Shown: piece by piece, positions 5,797 to 10,135 of the stretch
Position numbering within the stretch: the stretch's first letter is position 1
How the letters are laid out: each line of letters opens with the position of its first letter
DNA from: an uncultured Bacteroidia bacterium
GTDB lineage: Bacteria; Bacteroidota; Bacteroidia; Bacteroidales; UBA932
Length of the DNA: 10,135 bases
Assembly: GCA_902767465.1 (NCBI GenBank)
Contig: CACXHM010000010.1
Span: 1-10,135, forward strand
Reading direction: 5' to 3'
Position numbers and translations under genes: made by a program
Notes under the pieces: generated by a model
Seen by the model: only the letters and a program-made list of their open reading frames with translations
Databases searched by the model: none
What the model was told of the DNA's origin: nothing

Positions 5797-5804
5797 CAAA
5801 GTTA
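5797..5804 (-). promoter_or_regulatory. Putative -7 box for nrdDG
   Basis: TAACTTTG on the minus strand matches TAnnTTTG. No TTG is found at -33. The resulting leader of about 105 nt would contain the terminator-like hairpin at 5748-5768. No other consensus -7 box is seen between that hairpin and nrdD. Confidence 0.45.
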
Positions 5805-5834
5805 ATAAAAGAGGATGCACTTTGAGGTGCATCC
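5803..5834 (-). terminator. Intrinsic terminator of the lpxL-DUF4831-pepD operon
   Basis: GGATGCAC (5813-5820) and GTGCATCC (5827-5834) form a perfect 8-bp stem with a 6-nt loop, 38 nt past the pepD stop. On the minus strand it is followed by the T-rich TCTTTTATTAAC. Confidence 0.75.
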
Positions 5835-5872
5835 CGAAAAAGAGTTATCAACACTAAACTAACAATTCCGTT

Positions 5873-7327
5873 TTAAACGTTCTCTGGTATTGAACTAAGG
5901 ACTTCAACAAGAAAATCCCAGGATTTCTGGACCGATGGAATATAACAGCGTTCGTCGGGAGAATGAGGACTTTTAAGAGTCGGGCCGCAGGAAATCATGT
6001 CAAGCCCGGGATAAATGCCTCCGATAATGCCGCACTCAAGTCCGGCATGGATGGCCATTACCTCCGGTTCTTTTCCATAAAGTTTCTTATAAGACTTCTT
6101 CATCACCTGAAGGATCTCACTCTTGTCATCGGGAGCCCAGCCGGAATATGCACCGACGAAGCGGGTCTTGATACCTGCAAGTCCGAGCACGGCGGCAATC
6201 TTTTGTGAAAGGGCATACTTTGCACTGTCGATAAAGCTGCGCATGAGGGTCACGATAGCAACCTTTCCGTCCGCTATCTTCACGATAGCCAGGTTGTTGG
6301 ATGTTTCTACGGTTCCCGGCATGGTCTGCGACATACGCTCTACTCCGTCCGGGCATGCCAGCACAGCTGCAACCAGCTTTCTGGCCTCATCTTCCTTCAC
6401 GTACGCCTTGCGCACGTCCGCGGGCACGAACAATATTTTCATGTCGGGGTCGGTGTGGCGGAACTCATCGAAAATTTCACGGCCGACCTTGCGCACCACC
6501 TTGGCCACCTTGGAGGGATCCTTCACATATAGGAGCACGTCTGCCTCCCGTGGAATGGCGTTGCGCATGTTTCCGCCAACGAACTCCACAAGCTTGGTAT
6601 CCGTCTTCTCAAGGATAGAGGAAAGCAGCCTTGCGGCAATACGGTTTGCATTCGCACGGCAGAGGATGATATCCATCCCGGAATGTCCTCCCTGACAGCC
6701 CTTTACCTGGAGAGAATATGCCTGATATCCCTTTGGGCGGCGAAGCTTGGTATAGCGGCCGCTTCCTTCGGTATCCATACCGCCTGCACAGCCGACATAA
6801 AGTTCACCCTCCGTCTCCGAATCAAGATTGATGAGTATCTGTCCTTTGAGCACACCCGTTTCCAGATGGTTGGCTCCTGTCATACCGGTTTCTTCATCAT
6901 AGGTGATAAGGATCTCTATCGGACCGTGCTTCAGTGTCTTGTCTTCGGCCACGGCCATCGCCATTGCAACGCCCATTCCGTCATCGGCACCCAGGGTGGT
7001 TCCCTTAGCCTTTACCCACTCCCCGTCGATCCAGGTTTCGATAGGATCGGTCAGGAAATCATGATCAACGTCATTGTTCTTCTGCGGAACCATGTCCATG
7101 TGTCCCTGGAGGATAACAGTCTTGCGGTTTTCGTAGCCAGGGGTCGCCGGGACCTTCATTATCACATTGCCGGTTGCATCGGCAAAAGTATCCACTCCAT
7201 GTTCCTTCCCCCATTTGAGCAGGAAGGCACGCACCTTTTCTTCGTGCTTGGAAGGACGCGGCTGTCTGGTGAGTTGATAAAAATTATTCCAGACCGCCGA
7301 AGGTTTCAGATTCTGAATTTCAGCCAT
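5873..7327 (-). CDS. pepD: Cytosolic dipeptidase, M20 family (aminoacyl-histidine dipeptidase type)
   Basis: A 484-residue metallopeptidase that hydrolyses dipeptides such as Xaa-His in the cytosol. The two-zinc M20 site is complete: His76 and Asp78 in QGHMDMVPQ, Asp115 in GADDGMG, Glu145-Glu146 in YDEETG, Asp169 in INLDSE and His455 in KSPHSPDER. The HSGMDI motif at 215-220 marks the lid/dimerisation domain. No signal peptide is present, which agrees with a cytosolic enzyme. Length and motif order match PepD. It starts 7 bp after the DUF4831-type gene and closes the operon, with a terminator behind it. Together with the divergent peptide transporter it suggests use of imported small peptides. 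The exact substrate range cannot be read from the sequence. Confidence 0.95.
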   Translation of the reverse strand: MAEIQNLKPSAVWNNFYQLTRQPRPSKHEEKVRAFLLKWGKEHGVDTFADATGNVIMKVPATPGYENRKTVILQGHMDMVPQKNNDVDHDFLTDPIETWIDGEWVKAKGTTLGADDGMGVAMAMAVAEDKTLKHGPIEILITYDEETGMTGANHLETGVLKGQILINLDSETEGELYVGCAGGMDTEGSGRYTKLRRPKGYQAYSLQVKGCQGGHSGMDIILCRANANRIAARLLSSILEKTDTKLVEFVGGNMRNAIPREADVLLYVKDPSKVAKVVRKVGREIFDEFRHTDPDMKILFVPADVRKAYVKEDEARKLVAAVLACPDGVERMSQTMPGTVETSNNLAIVKIADGKVAIVTLMRSFIDSAKYALSQKIAAVLGLAGIKTRFVGAYSGWAPDDKSEILQVMKKSYKKLYGKEPEVMAIHAGLECGIIGGIYPGLDMISCGPTLKSPHSPDERCYIPSVQKSWDFLVEVLSSIPENV

Positions 7328-7334
7328 GTTATAA

Positions 7335-8333
7335 CTATTTGGTTTTATATACTGGATATGAAGCTATTATGCCAAGTTGATATACCGGCACCCTTGTCTG
7401 GAGAATGGTTGACACTCCGTCAGTAAGACGCACTCCGCAAATTGCCGGGATACGGTATTTAACAAATTGAACCGGTTTGGATTTGGTATCCGGATCCTTT
7501 ACTTCCGCCACCTCTTCGACCTCAAGGCGGACAAAATAGGGTCTGCCCGAAACATTGTCGGCGGCGACCAGCCCGTCTTCGTCAGATATACGGAATGCCA
7601 CATACGCCTGTTCTTCGCCCTCGGAAGGAATCACCTCGAAGGAAGCGCTCTGGGATCCGTACTCGCTGTATCCCGTGAACAGGGTCATATAATCCTGCTC
7701 GAGTTTATTGAGCGCATCAATGGTGGCCTTCATGGCTTCTCCGCTATACGTGGCGTCTGTATCCCCCACCAGGATCTTGTATTTGTTTTCCCTGATTTCG
7801 AAAATCTTGTCGGCAACCTCCTTTGCCTTGTCTTCGGTCGTTTTGGCCACTATGATGTTTTGCCGCACCGTGTTGCCGCCGACCTCGTAGAGCGTACTCG
7901 TCTTCTCGGCAAGATTGGCAGGAATCCCCTTGTCGGAAAAGCCTGCACCGCCGCCTACCGGATACTTCCATCCTTTTTCCGCACTGTATGCACCCGCAGG
8001 ACCGGACACGAGTCCCTGGCTTGTAAGCTGAAGATATACCGGCTGGCTCTGTGGATTCATCACATAGGAATAGCGAATGCTCTGGTCTGCCTCGACGGCA
8101 GGCACCATACTTACCGACGTAATTGTATAACTGACCCTGTCACTGGTTTCAGCGCTGATGCCGAGATATTTTTGAGCATAGCGTGCATAGGGCCCTGCAT
8201 AAAAGGTTTCCTTGCCAGCTTCCACATTGAATACCAGCACGGTACGCGGGAGCGAATATGAGACGGCACCACCCTGCGAACGCGCAGAAAGAGTCGATAG
8301 TGCCAACAAAACGACTATAAAGATTCTTTTCAT
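7335..8333 (-). CDS. Secreted DUF4831-family protein
   Basis: A 332-residue protein beginning MKRIFIVVLLALSTLSARSQ, a clear Sec signal peptide with a likely cut before or after the SQGG region, so it is exported to the periplasm or envelope. It resembles the Bacteroidota DUF4831 family (PRTVLVFNVEAGKETFYAGPYARYAQKYLG near the start, the family's hallmark region). The function is unknown. The chosen ATG at 8333 overlaps the upstream acyltransferase stop as ATGA. An in-frame ATG three codons earlier (8342, adding MEK) is possible. Longer in-frame starts are only overlap with the upstream gene. The stop lies 7 bp before pepD, so it is the middle gene of the operon. Confidence 0.85.
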   Translation of the reverse strand: MKRIFIVVLLALSTLSARSQGGAVSYSLPRTVLVFNVEAGKETFYAGPYARYAQKYLGISAETSDRVSYTITSVSMVPAVEADQSIRYSYVMNPQSQPVYLQLTSQGLVSGPAGAYSAEKGWKYPVGGGAGFSDKGIPANLAEKTSTLYEVGGNTVRQNIIVAKTTEDKAKEVADKIFEIRENKYKILVGDTDATYSGEAMKATIDALNKLEQDYMTLFTGYSEYGSQSASFEVIPSEGEEQAYVAFRISDEDGLVAADNVSGRPYFVRLEVEEVAEVKDPDTKSKPVQFVKYRIPAICGVRLTDGVSTILQTRVPVYQLGIIASYPVYKTK

Positions 8334-9265
8334 TTTTTCCATCTTTTGTGGGTCCACAAATAGTTCCATGGCTGAGCCACAATGTCTTTTTCGAGTTCGG
8401 AATAATATTTTTCCATTATCTGCCCCGGGGTAAGTTGCGAGGCATCGCTGAAAAGGGGCACGAACTCGATGCTGTAGCTGCCGCGGCCGGTGCTTTTCCA
8501 GCGGAGATAGCTCACACTCATTCCAAATTTGCATGCAAGAGCCGCACCGCCTGTCATGGCAAGAGTTTCCTGATTCAGGAACTTTCCTACATTGTGACTT
8601 GTAGCAATTTTGTACGGATACTGGTCGGTGGGGAAAATATAGACAAACTTTTCCCTGCGGTGGGTAATTGCAAAGCGAAACACTTCACTGGCCTCCAGAT
8701 AACCGTTGAAACCGGTATCCTTGATGCAATTGCATCTGTTGTCTTCCATCACCCTGTCGAAACTGCGGTTTTCGAGTCTTCGGTAAACCACCCCTATTTC
8801 GGAGAAGTCAGATTTGAGAGGAACATCCGGATTATGATTGAAATTGAACCATCCGCCAAGCAACTCCCAATTGCCCATATGGCTCGACAGAACCATCATG
8901 TTCCGGCTGTTGTCGTACACTTCGTTAAAGGTCTCCGGATTCAAAATATCCACGATGCCCGATTTGTTCAGACGCTCGCGTCCTCTTGCATTCCTGCATC
9001 CTCCAAACCAGACGGCTTCTGCGAAAATGTCTCCGAGATGCTCGTAGCTTTTTTTTACCAGAGCACTGACCTCCTTGTATTTAAGGTTCGGAAAACTCCT
9101 GGAAATATTAGTAATTACAACATCTTTCCGATACTGGACAACATAGCACAAAAACCACCCGAAAAACCTTCCGCATGCAAGGTGGAATTTCAGCGGGAGC
9201 CTGGACAACAAATAAAGCAAAGCTTCAATGATTGCCGCCCCGAAGGGCCTTTTCTCTTGATCCAT
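8330..9265 (-). CDS. Lipid A biosynthesis acyltransferase (LpxL/HtrB family)
   Basis: A 311-residue inner-membrane enzyme expected to add a secondary acyl chain to lipid A. The catalytic HX4(D/E) motif is present as His129 to Glu134 in SSHMGNWELLGG. Downstream GVVYRRLENRSFDRVM matches the conserved arginine region, and the C-terminus PWNYLWTHKRWKK fits the family ending. Residues 8-43 are hydrophobic (ALLYLLSRLPLKFHLACGRF) and probably anchor it at the membrane. The length is typical for Bacteroidota members. It is the first gene of the operon, overlapping the DUF4831-type gene by 4 nt. Which acyl position it modifies cannot be decided, so I give no specific symbol. Confidence 0.93.
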   Translation of the reverse strand: MDQEKRPFGAAIIEALLYLLSRLPLKFHLACGRFFGWFLCYVVQYRKDVVITNISRSFPNLKYKEVSALVKKSYEHLGDIFAEAVWFGGCRNARGRERLNKSGIVDILNPETFNEVYDNSRNMMVLSSHMGNWELLGGWFNFNHNPDVPLKSDFSEIGVVYRRLENRSFDRVMEDNRCNCIKDTGFNGYLEASEVFRFAITHRREKFVYIFPTDQYPYKIATSHNVGKFLNQETLAMTGGAALACKFGMSVSYLRWKSTGRGSYSIEFVPLFSDASQLTPGQIMEKYYSELEKDIVAQPWNYLWTHKRWKK

Positions 9266-9271
9266 ACTTTA

Positions 9272-9279
9272 CAAAGATA
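9272..9279 (-). promoter_or_regulatory. -7 box of the lpxL-DUF4831-pepD operon
   Basis: TATCTTTG on the minus strand matches TAnnTTTG and lies 6 nt from the lpxL-like ATG. The transcript would therefore be leaderless or nearly so unless the ATG is further in. No TTG is seen at -33, which would overlap the opposing promoter. Confidence 0.5.
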
Positions 9280-9290
9280 GCATTTTTTAT

Positions 9291-9298
9291 TATATTTG
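9291..9298 (+). promoter_or_regulatory. -7 box of the peptide transporter gene
   Basis: TATATTTG matches TAnnTTTG and gives a leader of about 27 nt. At the 20-nt spacing, 9268-9270 reads TTT rather than TTG. It faces away from the opposing box only 11 bp to the left. Confidence 0.55.
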
Positions 9299-9331
9299 TG
9301 TCTTGATGCAAAACTAAATACTTAAACAGAC

Positions 9332-10135
9332 ATGTTCAAGAACCAACCAAAAGGATTGTTTGCCCTCGCACTCGCCAATACCGGCGAGCGCTTCGGCTAT
9401 TACACAATGCTTGCTATCTTCCTGCTGTTCCTGCAGGCCAAATTCGGGTTCTCGGCAGCAGCCGCAGGCCAGTTTTACGCAATTTTCCTCGCAGCCGTCT
9501 ATTTCATGCCTGTGATCGGCGGTTGGCTCGCCGACAAGATAGGCTTCGGGAAATGCGTAGTGACGGGGGTCTGCATTATGTTCCTGGGTTATCTCTGCCT
9601 TGCAATCCCAACCGATGCTTTCGCCGCCCGCGGGCTTGCCCTTTCACTCATGATTGGAGCTCTTCTTTTGATTGCGGTCGGAACCGGCCTTTTCAAAGGC
9701 AACCTGCAGGTGCTTGTAGGCAACCTCTACGATGATCCTAAATATTCGGCAAAGCGCGACTCCGCTTTCAGCCTTTTCTATATGGCCATCAACATAGGCG
9801 CAATGTTCGCTCCTACCGCTGCCACCGCCCTCACCAACAGTCATCTGAAAAGTGCCGGCCTCATCTACAAAGCAGACATCCCTGCCCTGGCTCACCAGTA
9901 TCTCGGCGGCACCCTTGCCGATTCCGGCATTCTCGAAGGACTGAAGGCCGCAATGCCGGGTGCCAACATTGCCGACATGGACCTCAGTGCTTTCAGCAAT
10001 TACTATATTAATCATCTTTCAACGGCATACAACCTTGGTTTCGCCGTAGCATGCATTTCCCTTATCTTCTCGATTGCAGTATATCTGGGATGCCGCAGCT
10101 GGTTCAAGCATGCCGAAGTCAACGCAAAGCAGGCA
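9332..10135 (+). CDS. POT-family proton-dependent peptide transporter (cut by right edge)
   Basis: The first 268 residues of a multi-spanning inner-membrane protein; no stop before the edge. POT features in order: GERFGYYTMLAIFLLF in the first helix (Glu19-Arg20-Phe21-x-Tyr23-Tyr24), the loop GGWLADKIGFGK typical of major-facilitator proteins, VGTGLFKGNLQVLVGNLY, and FSLFYMAINIGAMFAP near residue 150, which corresponds to the family signature. Imports di- and tripeptides with protons. The canonical ExxER motif of helix 1 reads NTGER here, with Asn16 in place of the first Glu. POT proteins are usually about 500 residues, so roughly half is missing. It diverges from the lpxL-pepD operon. Confidence 0.92.
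   Translation, partial: MFKNQPKGLFALALANTGERFGYYTMLAIFLLFLQAKFGFSAAAAGQFYAIFLAAVYFMPVIGGWLADKIGFGKCVVTGVCIMFLGYLCLAIPTDAFAARGLALSLMIGALLLIAVGTGLFKGNLQVLVGNLYDDPKYSAKRDSAFSLFYMAINIGAMFAPTAATALTNSHLKSAGLIYKADIPALAHQYLGGTLADSGILEGLKAAMPGANIADMDLSAFSNYYINHLSTAYNLGFAVACISLIFSIAVYLGCRSWFKHAEVNAKQA

Noticed and set aside
8348..9280. Plus-strand open frame of 310 codons opposite the lpxL-like gene
   Set aside because: Exact shadow of a recognisable acyltransferase; no family motifs of its own.

Overview
This window looks like the chromosome of an anaerobic Bacteroidales (Bacteroidota) bacterium. Three things support this. Upstream of four well-separated genes there are good matches to the Bacteroidota -7 promoter box TAnnTTTG. 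The nrdD/nrdG pair, the DUF4831-type secreted protein and the POT transporter are all of Bacteroidota type. A class III (oxygen-sensitive) ribonucleotide reductase points to anaerobic life. Species cannot be named from sequence reading alone.

Layout. On the left, the first codons of rpsF (ribosomal protein S6) run off the edge on the minus strand, preceded by a small lipoprotein gene. From about 723 to 2663 lies an accessory block on the plus strand. It holds a small unknown ORF coupled by a TGATG stop/start overlap to a Y1/RAYT-type (REP-associated, HUH-tyrosine) transposase. Both ends carry the same structured repeat: two hairpins with 10-bp stems (GTACAAGGTC/GACCTTGTAC) and exactly 15-nt loops, 63 nt apart. 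Next come two copies of a second, unrelated, GC-rich palindromic element of about 115 bp. One abuts the stop codon of nrdG. The other sits inside nrdG, bounded by perfect 14-bp inverted repeats, is 117 bp (39 codons) long and keeps the reading frame open. The NrdG protein therefore appears to carry about 39 inserted residues between its conserved body and its conserved C-terminal tail.

The right half is housekeeping sequence. nrdD-nrdG (minus strand, ATGA overlap) makes deoxynucleotides without oxygen, and its leader contains a hairpin plus six-T tract that looks like an intrinsic terminator or attenuator. A second minus-strand operon reads lpxL-like acyltransferase, DUF4831 secreted protein, pepD-like dipeptidase, with a 4-nt overlap, then a 7-nt gap, then a terminator. 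Divergent from it, with closely spaced opposing promoters, is a POT-family peptide transporter gene cut by the right edge. The transporter and the dipeptidase together suggest uptake and cytosolic hydrolysis of small peptides.

Most notable are the in-frame palindromic insertion in nrdG, which resembles in principle the protein-coding palindromic elements known from Rickettsia, and the highly regular hairpin repeats flanking the RAYT-like transposase.
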